This document shows, in pieces, positions 1 to 4,385 of a stretch of 5,507 bases of DNA (positions within the stretch are counted from its first letter, which is position 1; every line of letters starts with the position of its first letter). The notes below the pieces were generated by a model. The model was not told where the DNA came from and did not search any database. It was given only the letters and a program-made list of their open reading frames with translations. The translations under genes and the position numbers were made by a program. The stretch covers positions 1 to 5,507 of the forward strand of contig CANCKG010000065.1 in assembly GCA_947378515.1 (NCBI GenBank), read 5' to 3'. Origin of the DNA: Gammaproteobacteria bacterium. Lineage in GTDB: Bacteria; Pseudomonadota; Gammaproteobacteria; CAISUE01.

Positions 1-276
1 GGAAGAGAAATCATGAAATGTCGGTCGGCATTAGTGCTGTCTAAAAAAGTGTTCAATGCCCATGTTAAGTTAGCGATTGTGGCGCCTATTACCAGCACGA
101 TCAGAGGGGATAAGTTGGAAGTTGTTTTGCCGGATAAGCTGAAAACAACCGGAGTAGCTTTAGTCTATCAATTAAAGTCGGTTGATTTTATTGAATGGCA
201 AGCGACATTTGTTGAAAAAGTGCCGGCCGAAATCATCAGGCAAGCTTCAACTTTAGCGCAGTTGTTCATGGCGTGA
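1..276 (+). CDS. mazF: MazF/PemK-type mRNA interferase toxin, 5' end outside window
   Basis: MazF toxins are small dimeric endoribonucleases that cut mRNA at short motifs and are held in check by a MazE-type antitoxin normally encoded just upstream, here outside the window. The frame is open from base 1, where it reads GREIMKCRSALVLSKK, so the ATG at 13 lies inside the family's conserved N-terminal region and is not the true start; roughly 20 residues are missing. Visible landmarks, numbered from the first codon in view, are the RSALVLS strand with the presumed catalytic Arg8, the APITSTIRG segment with the presumed catalytic Thr31, the KTTGVALVYQLKSVDF core and a C-terminal helix. Most homologues have Pro right after the catalytic Arg (RPALVLS); this one has Ser. 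The stop TGA at 274-276 lies inside the 3' end of the convergent bolA-family gene, a 24-bp overlap. Family assignment is strong; target sequence and activity cannot be read from it. Confidence 0.9.
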   Translation, partial: GREIMKCRSALVLSKKVFNAHVKLAIVAPITSTIRGDKLEVVLPDKLKTTGVALVYQLKSVDFIEWQATFVEKVPAEIIRQASTLAQLFMA

Positions 277-522
277 CTTCACACTAATCTGCAGCGCATG
301 AATCGGTAAGGGAATCAAATCTTCTAAACGCGCATAAATTTCGCGATGGGCACTCAAACGTGATAAATCCTTCAGGCAATCAGCAGTAATAATCAACTGA
401 AAATGCTTGCCGCCAGCTAATGCCCCTGCATGACCCCGATGTTTTTCGCTATCATCGATAATCTCTAAGTATTGATACGGTAAATCTGCTAAGCGTTGGC
501 GAATCAAGTCAGTGGTATCCAT
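253..522 (-). CDS. bolA: BolA family protein
   Basis: An 89-residue protein of the BolA/IbaG family. Members act in the cytoplasm with monothiol glutaredoxins in [2Fe-2S] cluster trafficking, and E. coli BolA also affects morphology and envelope genes. Seen here are an N-terminal helix (DLIRQRLADL, about 5-14), the EIIDDSEKHRGHAG segment (about 20-33) with two His residues in the variable loop, the LSRLSAHREIY helix (about 53-63) and the C-terminal IHALQI strand with the near-invariant His75, the usual cluster ligand. The HxGHAG pattern resembles the compact BolA form common in proteobacteria rather than the 105-residue E. coli BolA. It begins only 5 nt after the yciB stop, with no clear Shine-Dalgarno, so translation is probably coupled to yciB. 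Its last 24 bp overlap the mazF end on the other strand. Whether to call it bolA or a paralogue is uncertain. Confidence 0.88.
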   Translation of the reverse strand: MDTTDLIRQRLADLPYQYLEIIDDSEKHRGHAGALAGGKHFQLIITADCLKDLSRLSAHREIYARLEDLIPLPIHALQISVKSRHEQLR

Positions 523-527
523 AAGGT

Positions 528-1058
528 CTATTTCAGGTGTTCGACATGTTTGGCAATGAAGATACTTTGTAGAATCACAAAGGCGATGGTTAAGCCGAGG
601 GTGCCAAATAATTTAAAATTGACCCAGGTATCGGTGTTGTAGTGATAAAGGACATAGATATTGGCTAATCCCAGACTTAAAAAGAATAAGCCCCAGGCAA
701 TAGTCAAATTGCGCCAAATACGGCTGGGTAACTGAATGGTATTTTCGAGCATGCGTTGCATTAAGGGTTTGGCAGTAAATTGGCTGATGAAAAAAGCTAA
801 CGAAAATGCCCAATCGATGGCGGTCGGTTTCCATTTGATGAAGAGTTCATTGTGTAAGAGTAACGTGGCGCCGCCGAGAATGATGATTAATGCCATCGTG
901 ATCACGACCATCGGTTCGACGCGCTTATAGACGATTTTATAAAATAAAAATTGCCCAATGGCGGCGGCAATCGCAGCCCAGGTAGCAGCATAGATCCCAA
1001 AGAGTTTATAAATGATAAAAAATAATAGAATGGGAAATAAATCGGTTAACACTTTCAT
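528..1058 (-). CDS. yciB: YciB inner-membrane septation/envelope protein (septation protein A family)
   Basis: A 176-residue polytopic inner-membrane protein, nearly the length of E. coli YciB (179). The family is linked to cell-envelope integrity and septation, interacting with elongation and division proteins in E. coli; its biochemical role is unsettled. Hydrophobic stretches lie at about 8-43 (probably two passes), 49-68, 82-98, 118-138 and 148-168. Family signatures are visible: YKLFGIYAATWAAI (17-30), the HNELFIKWKPTAID loop (69-82), KPLMQRML (97-104) and GLANIYVLY followed by TWVNFKLFG (130-152). The start ATG at 1058 has a good ribosome site, AAGGA at 1069-1065, six bases away. The bolA-family gene follows 5 nt downstream, so the two are almost certainly one transcript. 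The leader upstream is an IS200/IS605-like structured remnant, described separately, which may shape expression. Confidence 0.95.
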   Translation of the reverse strand: MKVLTDLFPILLFFIIYKLFGIYAATWAAIAAAIGQFLFYKIVYKRVEPMVVITMALIIILGGATLLLHNELFIKWKPTAIDWAFSLAFFISQFTAKPLMQRMLENTIQLPSRIWRNLTIAWGLFFLSLGLANIYVLYHYNTDTWVNFKLFGTLGLTIAFVILQSIFIAKHVEHLK

Positions 1059-1076
1059 CCAAATTCCTTAGCTGGT

Positions 1077-1236
1077 TTGAAATCCCGCCCTTCAGGGCGG
1101 TAGGAGCACCGTACCTCGGCCTACGCCTAAGGTTTCATAAGGTGCGGACTTGTTCGATTTGCACACCTCTCCCAAGTCTAAAACACTCCGGCCTAAAGGC
1201 CGGAGACTTTCTTGCTGATTAAGCGGCCTTAATGTG
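1077..1236 (-). mobile_element. IS200/IS605-like non-autonomous remnant (PATE-like), read on the minus strand
   Basis: The gap between yciB and yciO contains structured, GC-rich DNA unlike its surroundings. Read on the minus strand it runs from a TTAC at 1240-1237, through a left hairpin with 6-bp stem ATTAAG/CTTAAT and 4-nt loop (1233-1218), an 8-bp perfect hairpin (1205-1186), a compound stem region (1168-1106) and a last hairpin CCGCCC/GGGCGG with loop TGAA (1100-1085), to a TTTCAA ending at 1077. A subterminal hairpin near each end, with TTAC outside the left end and TCAA at the right end, is the arrangement used by the IS608 group, where single-strand transposases recognise hairpins. No intact tnpA or tnpB is present, so this is a solo or internally deleted element. 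The right part resembles, from memory, sequence after tnpB genes that encodes omega RNA. The right half is well supported; the exact left end is inference. Confidence 0.6.
1085..1205 (-). ncRNA. Structured RNA candidate (omega-RNA-like 3' region) in the yciB leader
   Basis: On the minus strand this stretch can fold into several helices. The first is CTCCGGCC/GGCCGGAG with a TTTA loop (1205-1186). The second is a bulged hairpin in which ACCT pairs with AGGT and GGC with GCC around a 4-nt loop (1133-1113). Enclosing that is GCACC/GGTGC (1145-1141 with 1110-1106). The last is CCGCCC/GGGCGG (1100-1085). The strand of GCACC at 1145-1141 could instead pair with AGGTGT at 1168-1163, so two folds exclude each other. 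If transcription starts upstream of 1205, the RNA forms part of the yciB 5' leader. It may be a relic of a TnpB guide-RNA scaffold, in which case the adjacent 'guide' position falls on the yciB ribosome site and start. Transcription and function are unproven. Confidence 0.35.
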
Positions 1237-1251
1237 GTAAATGCGAGCGTC

Positions 1252-1257
1252 ATTATA
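1252..1257 (-). promoter_or_regulatory. Possible yciB-bolA promoter -10 box
   Basis: Read on the minus strand, 1257-1252 is a perfect TATAAT. I see no convincing -35 hexamer at 16-18 bp. It faces yciB and would give a leader of about 190 nt that covers the whole palindromic remnant. The evidence is one hexamer and its position, so it is tentative. Confidence 0.35.
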
Positions 1258-1274
1258 CGGTGTTCAGCAAACAT

Positions 1275-1283
1275 TGCTATAAT
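1275..1283 (+). promoter_or_regulatory. Extended -10 promoter for yciO
   Basis: TGCTATAAT at 1275-1283 is a perfect -10 hexamer preceded by the TGn extension that lets sigma-70 promoters work with a poor -35. The -35 region (about 1255-1260) is weak, as is usual for extended -10 promoters. Transcription would begin near 1290, giving a short leader with the AGGA ribosome site at 1302-1305 and the GTG start at 1316. Confidence 0.65.
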
Positions 1284-1315
1284 CCCTGCTATCGTCAAGA
1301 AAGGAATATAGTATT

Positions 1316-1936
1316 GTGTCAGTTCTGTTAAGTATTCATCCTGAAACGCCCCAGCGGCATTATTTACGCAAAGCCGAAGAAGTGTTAGCGGCCGGTGGCG
1401 TCATTGTTTATCCAACCGATTCGGGTTATGCGCTAGCCTGTGATGTTGGCTGCACTGGCGCGCGCGATCGCATCAAACAAATTCGTCAATTATCCGATGA
1501 TCATCATATGACGCTGGTGTGTCGTGATTTATCGGAATTAGCGACTTATGCGATAGTGTCGGATTCGACGTATCGCTTATTACGCCGCTATACGCCTGGA
1601 AAATATACTTTTTTATTGAAAGCCACTAAAGAAGTGCCTAGGCGTTTACAGCACCCTAAGCGCCGGACAATCGGTCTTCGGGTGCCGGACCATCGGATTG
1701 TTCAAGCATTGCTAGAAACGTGCAATCGCCCATTGTTAAGTACTTCGTTGAGTTTGCCGAATTATCCGGGAGTATTGATCGAGCCAGCCGTCATTTATGA
1801 TTTAGTGGGTAATCAAGTGGATTTGGTGTTAGATGGTGGTTTTTGCGGTCAAGAACCGACCAGTGTGATCGATTTGACCAGCGATATTCCCGTGATCATC
1901 CGGGCGGGCGCCGGTGATCTTACTCCGTTTCAGTAA
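1316..1936 (+). CDS. yciO: YciO, YrdC/Sua5-family protein related to threonylcarbamoyl-AMP synthase
   Basis: A 206-residue cytoplasmic YrdC-domain protein, the same length as E. coli YciO as I remember it. TsaC/Sua5 relatives make threonylcarbamoyl-AMP from Thr, bicarbonate and ATP for the t6A tRNA modification; YciO is a paralogue whose own role is less clear and should not be assumed to replace TsaC. Seen: GGVIVYPTDSGYAL (27-40), IRQLSDDHHMTLVCRDLSEL (56-75), TPGKYTFLLKATKEVPRRL (93-111), RTIGLRVPDH (117-126), LLSTSLSLP (140-148) and PTSVIDLT (181-188). The PTDSGYAL form and the QLSDDHHMTLVCRDLSEL block point to YciO rather than TsaC, which has PTExxYGLG. The GTG start is chosen because it matches the family N-terminus and follows AGGA by ten bases. 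The last 17 bp overlap the convergent rnfH end. A single-gene transcript is likely. Confidence 0.95.
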   Translation: MSVLLSIHPETPQRHYLRKAEEVLAAGGVIVYPTDSGYALACDVGCTGARDRIKQIRQLSDDHHMTLVCRDLSELATYAIVSDSTYRLLRRYTPGKYTFLLKATKEVPRRLQHPKRRTIGLRVPDHRIVQALLETCNRPLLSTSLSLPNYPGVLIEPAVIYDLVGNQVDLVLDGGFCGQEPTSVIDLTSDIPVIIRAGAGDLTPFQ

Positions 1937-2255
1937 GCACTAAGCGAGCATCGTAGCCGCGAATATTGCGATGCTTGACGCGGATCAAAGGATTTTTGTT
2001 AGCGCGCGCTAAGCGTGCTTGTTTGGGATCAATCAATAAAGAGCGATACAGTTCGAGCCGACAAGGATTCAATAACGGCGCATCAACATCGATGAAGCGA
2101 CTGAAACTGCCGATACTGTAATTGCGCCATGTTAAGTCTAACTTAGCTTGATCCAGCACGCTAGCTGCTGTGGTGCCTGCTAAACACCTTGTTTGCACAA
2201 TCACTTGCTGTTCATTGTCCCCATAAACAATTTCAATGTGAAATTCTTTATCCAT
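1920..2255 (-). CDS. rnfH: RnfH/RatB family ubiquitin-like protein
   Basis: A small protein (111 residues) of the RnfH/UPF0125 family, also called RatB. The family has a beta-grasp, ubiquitin-like fold and is consistently encoded next to ratA; its biochemical role is not established despite the Rnf name. Seen: the N-terminal strand FHIEIVYG (5-12), the turn and strand QQVIVQTRCLAGTTAASVL (16-34), and the family signature RLELYRSLLIDPKQARLARA (66-85). A basic tail, RVKHRNIRGYDARL, follows and extends a little past the usual length of about 95-100. The ATG at 2255 is chosen over an upstream in-frame ATG at 2324 because MDKEFHIEIVYG matches the family start, while the extra 23 residues are only ratA read in another frame. 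It overlaps ratA by 8 nt (ATGGATAA), indicating translational coupling. Confidence 0.9.
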   Translation of the reverse strand: MDKEFHIEIVYGDNEQQVIVQTRCLAGTTAASVLDQAKLDLTWRNYSIGSFSRFIDVDAPLLNPCRLELYRSLLIDPKQARLARANKNPLIRVKHRNIRGYDARLVLTETE

Positions 2256-2679
2256 AACGTTTTTGCGCTTCGTGTTGAAAAGAATCGATGAGGGTATTGG
2301 TCGCTTGGTGAAATAGGGGGCCAAACATCAGGGTTAAAATTTTAGTCGAAAATTCAAAGTGCAAATCAAAGTGAATATGGCATTCTGTGTCATTGAGTGC
2401 CGTAAATTGCCACAAACCGGTCAATTGCTTAAAAGGTCCATCGATCAAACTGAGGCTAATTGATTGATTAGGGATTAAGGCATTGTGCGTGGTAAAGGCT
2501 TTATGCAAGCCACCTTTGGCCAGAACGAGGGTCGCGTCAAGATGATTATCGTCTTGTTCTAGAATGCGCGCATGCCGACACCACGGTAAAAATTTAGGAT
2601 AAGTTTCGATGTCATTGACGAGTTGAAACATCGCGCTCGCCGAATAAGGCACAATCAATTCACGCTTAATAGTCGGCAC
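2248..2679 (-). CDS. ratA: RatA, START/Coq10-like domain protein
   Basis: A 143-residue protein of the RatA/Coq10 branch of the START-like (polyketide cyclase/dehydrase) superfamily. E. coli RatA was reported to bind 50S subunits and block 70S formation, while the Coq10 relatives bind ubiquinone, so the role is debated. Seen: RELIVPYSASAMFQLVNDIETYPKFLPWC (6-34), the KGGLHKAFTTHN strand (55-66), SLSLIDGPFKQLTGLWQF (76-91), and HFDLHFEFSTKILTLMFG followed by a C-terminal helix (103-142), which closes the pocket. The GTG at 2679 is preferred because MPTIKRELIVPYSA aligns with MPQISRTALVPYSA of E. coli RatA. An in-frame TTG at 2694 would add five residues encoded inside an inverted repeat. It is first in a two-gene operon with rnfH. 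Family call is strong; start is uncertain by 15 nt. Confidence 0.93.
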   Translation of the reverse strand: MPTIKRELIVPYSASAMFQLVNDIETYPKFLPWCRHARILEQDDNHLDATLVLAKGGLHKAFTTHNALIPNQSISLSLIDGPFKQLTGLWQFTALNDTECHIHFDLHFEFSTKILTLMFGPLFHQATNTLIDSFQHEAQKRYG

Positions 2680-2680
2680 G

Positions 2681-2733
2681 GCTATACTCTGCAAATAACA
2701 CCATTATCCTTGACTTTGCCTGCAGAGTATAGC
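2681..2733. repeat. Perfect 13-bp inverted repeat at the ratA start
   Basis: GCTATACTCTGCA at 2681-2693 is repeated in exact inverse at 2721-2733, with a 27-bp spacer. The near arm ends one base before the preferred ratA GTG. In ratA mRNA the 13-bp stem would hide the bases in front of GTG and leave an AGGA (2710-2707) in the loop. As DNA it could be an operator for a dimeric regulator. The repeat is seen directly; its function is inference. Confidence 0.6.
2726..2731 (-). promoter_or_regulatory. Possible ratA-rnfH promoter -10 box
   Basis: On the minus strand 2731-2726 reads TATACT, five of six matches to the -10 consensus, inside the far arm of the 13-bp inverted repeat. The 17-bp upstream hexamer (TTACTG) is a poor -35 and falls in the end of the neighbouring MITE-like element. 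If this is the promoter, the transcript would start near 2719 and lack the far arm, so the repeat could act only as DNA. Confidence 0.35.
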
Positions 2734-2741
2734 GATTGTGC

Positions 2742-2883
2742 GATATTACAGTAATTCTCGGTGAAAACCCGATATAACCCGTACTGCTACCGGTTTTGAT
2801 GGTCAAAAGTCTACGAAATGAAAATCTTTAAAGTGCCGCTGCATCTGGGCTAGAGGCTTCACCGAGAATTACTGGTGATATTA
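2742..2883. repeat. Direct repeat GATATTA flanking the MITE-like element
   Basis: GATATTA occurs at 2742-2748, directly against the left terminal repeat, and at 2877-2883, two bases beyond the right one. This is what a target-site duplication would look like if the true element ends at 2876. If the element instead begins at 2747, the duplication would be GATAT. A 7-bp match this close to both ends is suggestive but not decisive. Confidence 0.45.
2749..2874. mobile_element. 126-bp MITE-like element with 17-bp terminal inverted repeats
   Basis: CAGTAATTCTCGGTGAA at 2749-2765 is matched exactly in inverse at 2858-2874, giving a 126-bp unit with no reading frame of note. An inner pair AAAACC (2764-2769) and GGTTTT (2792-2797) can form a second stem. 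The flanks carry GATATTA direct repeats. Perfect terminal inverted repeats, small size, no transposase gene and a likely target duplication define a miniature inverted-repeat element mobilised in trans by a DDE transposase, but I do not recognise the family. It sits between the divergent ratA and nusB genes, where smpB is found in many relatives. The alternative is a large regulatory palindrome. Confidence 0.6.
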
Positions 2884-2938
2884 GGCTCGCAATACTGTAA
2901 ATTTAATGAGGTTGCCCTGTGAGTTGATTCTGCTAGCC

Positions 2939-2980
2939 TTGACAATAATTTCCAATCTATCGCGGCATTTCGCGTACAAT
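2939..2980 (+). promoter_or_regulatory. Promoter-like boxes upstream of nusB
   Basis: A perfect -35 hexamer TTGACA lies at 2939-2944 and a good -10, TACAAT, at 2975-2980, but they are 30 bp apart and cannot act together. TACAAT is placed well for a start near 2987, about 30 bases before the nusB ATG; its proper -35 would be weak (TTCCAA at 2950-2955, 19-bp spacing). The exact promoter is undecided. Confidence 0.35.
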
Positions 2981-3016
2981 GGTCAGCTCTTAACGTGTTT
3001 AATTAACTGAGTCTTT

Positions 3017-3469
3017 ATGGCGAGAATATCTTTTGTAGCACGACGGCAATCACGTTTTATGCTCGTTCAAGCGCTGTATCAATGGCAAGTGGCAGCTGTT
3101 CCTGTCGCGGATATCCGCGAACAATTCCACACGCAAGCCTTATTTGCTAAAGCCGATGCCGCTTATTTCGATGAAAGTTTAGTAGCTGTAATCGACCAAG
3201 TCGAGGCATTGGATAAGCAATTTTCGCCCTTCTTAGATCGTCGCCTCGTTGAATTAGATCCGATTGAATTGACGATTTTACGTTTGGCAACCTATGAATT
3301 GGCCTACCGTTTAGAATTGCCGTATCGGGTGATTATCAATGAAGCATTGGAATTAACGAAAATATTTGGCGCAACCGATAGTTTTAAATACGTCAATGGT
3401 GTGCTTGATCAAGTGGCTAAAGTGTTACGCGAACCTGAGAAAGCCAGTTTTCTGGAAGAAAAATCATGA
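3017..3469 (+). CDS. nusB: NusB transcription antitermination factor
   Basis: A 150-residue all-helical RNA-binding protein. NusB pairs with NusE (ribosomal protein S10) on boxA RNA in rRNA leaders to make RNA polymerase resist termination and to help rRNA folding. Seen: the basic N-terminal patch ARRQSR (8-13) leading into LVQALYQWQ (16-24), the helix ELDPIELTILRLATYEL (79-95), the most conserved block PYRVIINEALELTKIFGATDSFKYVNGVLD (102-131), and an acidic tail. It is slightly longer than E. coli NusB (139). The ATG at 3017 fits the family N-terminus; its Shine-Dalgarno is poor, with only a GAG nearby. It overlaps psd by 4 nt. nusB more often follows ribE/ribH and precedes thiL, so standing alone before psd is an unusual setting. 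Confidence 0.96.
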   Translation: MARISFVARRQSRFMLVQALYQWQVAAVPVADIREQFHTQALFAKADAAYFDESLVAVIDQVEALDKQFSPFLDRRLVELDPIELTILRLATYELAYRLELPYRVIINEALELTKIFGATDSFKYVNGVLDQVAKVLREPEKASFLEEKS

Positions 3470-4320
3470 AAGTCTTTGAGTCAATCAATTGGCAATATTG
3501 TTTGCCACAGCATTTGTTATCGCGCGCCATAGGTTATGTGGCCAATTGTGAAATCCCTTTGATTAAAAACATGTTTATTCAATGGTTTATCAAGCGTTAT
3601 CAGGTGGATTTGTCGAACAATGTTATCAATAATCCACAAGACTTTGAATCTTTTAATCAATTCTTTACGCGCGCGTTAAAAGCCGATGCCCGGCCGATTG
3701 CCGGAGATGTCAAGCAATTCGTTTCGCCGGCTGATGGTCAATTGAGTGAATTTGGCCAGTTGCACGAAGGTCAACTCTTGCAAGCCAAAGGCCAGTCGTA
3801 TTCGGTGGCGGCGTTACTAGGTGGTGATCAAGGCTTGGCGGATATCTTTCACGATGGCCATTATTTAACGGTGTATTTGGCGCCGAGTGATTATCACCGA
3901 GTTCACATGCCTTTCGAAGGACAACTGATTAAAATGATTCATGTGCCAGGTCAATTATTTTCCGTTAATACCAAGACTGCTGCGATGGTGCCTAATTTAT
4001 TTGCGCGCAATGAACGGGTGATTTGTATTTTTGAAACATCGTTTGGGAAAATGGCGGTGATTTTAGTCGGGGCGATGATTGTCGCGAGTATTGCCACGGT
4101 GTGGCATGGTCAAGTGACACCGGTGACGCGTGCGATTCAAACGTGGGATTATCTCGCATCGCCTGTATTAACGCTGCTCAAGGGTGCCGAAGTAGGTCGG
4201 TTTTATTTGGGGTCGACCGCAATTATTTTAACGCCAGCTCAAACCTTGGCTTTTGCCGATGATTTAAGCGTCGGCCAACCGTTGAAGATGGGGCAAGCAC
4301 TGGGATCCGTATTCAATTAG
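3466..4320 (+). CDS. psd: Phosphatidylserine decarboxylase proenzyme
   Basis: Psd decarboxylates phosphatidylserine to phosphatidylethanolamine at the inner membrane, the last step of PE synthesis. The 284-residue proenzyme cleaves itself within LGST (248-251), between Gly249 and Ser250; the new N-terminal Ser becomes the pyruvoyl cofactor of a short alpha chain, leaving a long beta chain. The autocleavage triad is visible: Asp90 in SPADG, His147 in DYHRVHMP and Ser250, with Asp and His at the same numbers as in E. coli. Also seen are FNQFFTRALKADARPI (63-78), an N-terminal membrane-associating region, and GAMIVASIATVW (202-213). Length is typical of the long proteobacterial type I enzyme. 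The start ATG shares ATGA with the nusB stop and has GGAAG at 3454-3458, seven bases away. Nothing suggests damage; it should be active. It converges on ftsL, 65 bp from its stop. Confidence 0.97.
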   Translation: MKVFESINWQYCLPQHLLSRAIGYVANCEIPLIKNMFIQWFIKRYQVDLSNNVINNPQDFESFNQFFTRALKADARPIAGDVKQFVSPADGQLSEFGQLHEGQLLQAKGQSYSVAALLGGDQGLADIFHDGHYLTVYLAPSDYHRVHMPFEGQLIKMIHVPGQLFSVNTKTAAMVPNLFARNERVICIFETSFGKMAVILVGAMIVASIATVWHGQVTPVTRAIQTWDYLASPVLTLLKGAEVGRFYLGSTAIILTPAQTLAFADDLSVGQPLKMGQALGSVFN

Positions 4321-4325
4321 AGTTT

Positions 4326-4358
4326 TTGCGAGGATTGCCGTGCTGCGCTCGCAATAAT
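4326..4358. repeat. REP-like dispersed palindromic repeat between psd and ftsL
   Basis: TTGCGAG at 4326-4332 pairs with CTCGCAA at 4348-4354, and an inner alternative pairs ATTGC (4334-4338) with GCAAT (4351-4355). The core GGATTGCCGTGCTGCGCTCG looks, from memory, like the GGATTGCC...CTCGCAATGA family of intergenic palindromes common in several proteobacteria. It lies in the 65-bp gap between two convergent genes. It lacks a T-run on the exit side of either strand, so it is not a classic intrinsic terminator, though it may still slow polymerase or protect 3' ends. Confidence 0.5.
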
Positions 4359-4385
4359 GGTTATCTGAATTGCATGATGGTTTAA

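Noticed and set aside
613..834. 73-codon minus-strand frame inside yciB
   Set aside because: It overlaps the strongly recognised yciB in another frame and has no ribosome site or family features.
736..930. 64-codon plus-strand frame inside yciB
   Set aside because: Antisense shadow of yciB with no recognisable features.
1092..1298. 68-codon minus-strand frame ending in GRGTVLLPP
   Set aside because: It starts with TTG in the yciO promoter and runs through the hairpins of the IS-like remnant. It shows no protein family signature; at most it is a decayed tail of an element-encoded protein.
2256..2324. Upstream ATG start of rnfH at 2324
   Set aside because: The 23 extra residues come from the ratA coding region in another frame and do not resemble the RnfH N-terminus; the ATG at 2255 fits.
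2939..2980. TTGACA and TACAAT as one sigma-70 promoter
   Set aside because: The spacing is 30 bp, far beyond the workable 16-19 bp.
4326..4354. Intrinsic terminator after psd or ftsL
   Set aside because: The hairpin has no T-run after it on either strand. The T5 at 4323-4327 is on the wrong side for psd and reads as A's for ftsL.
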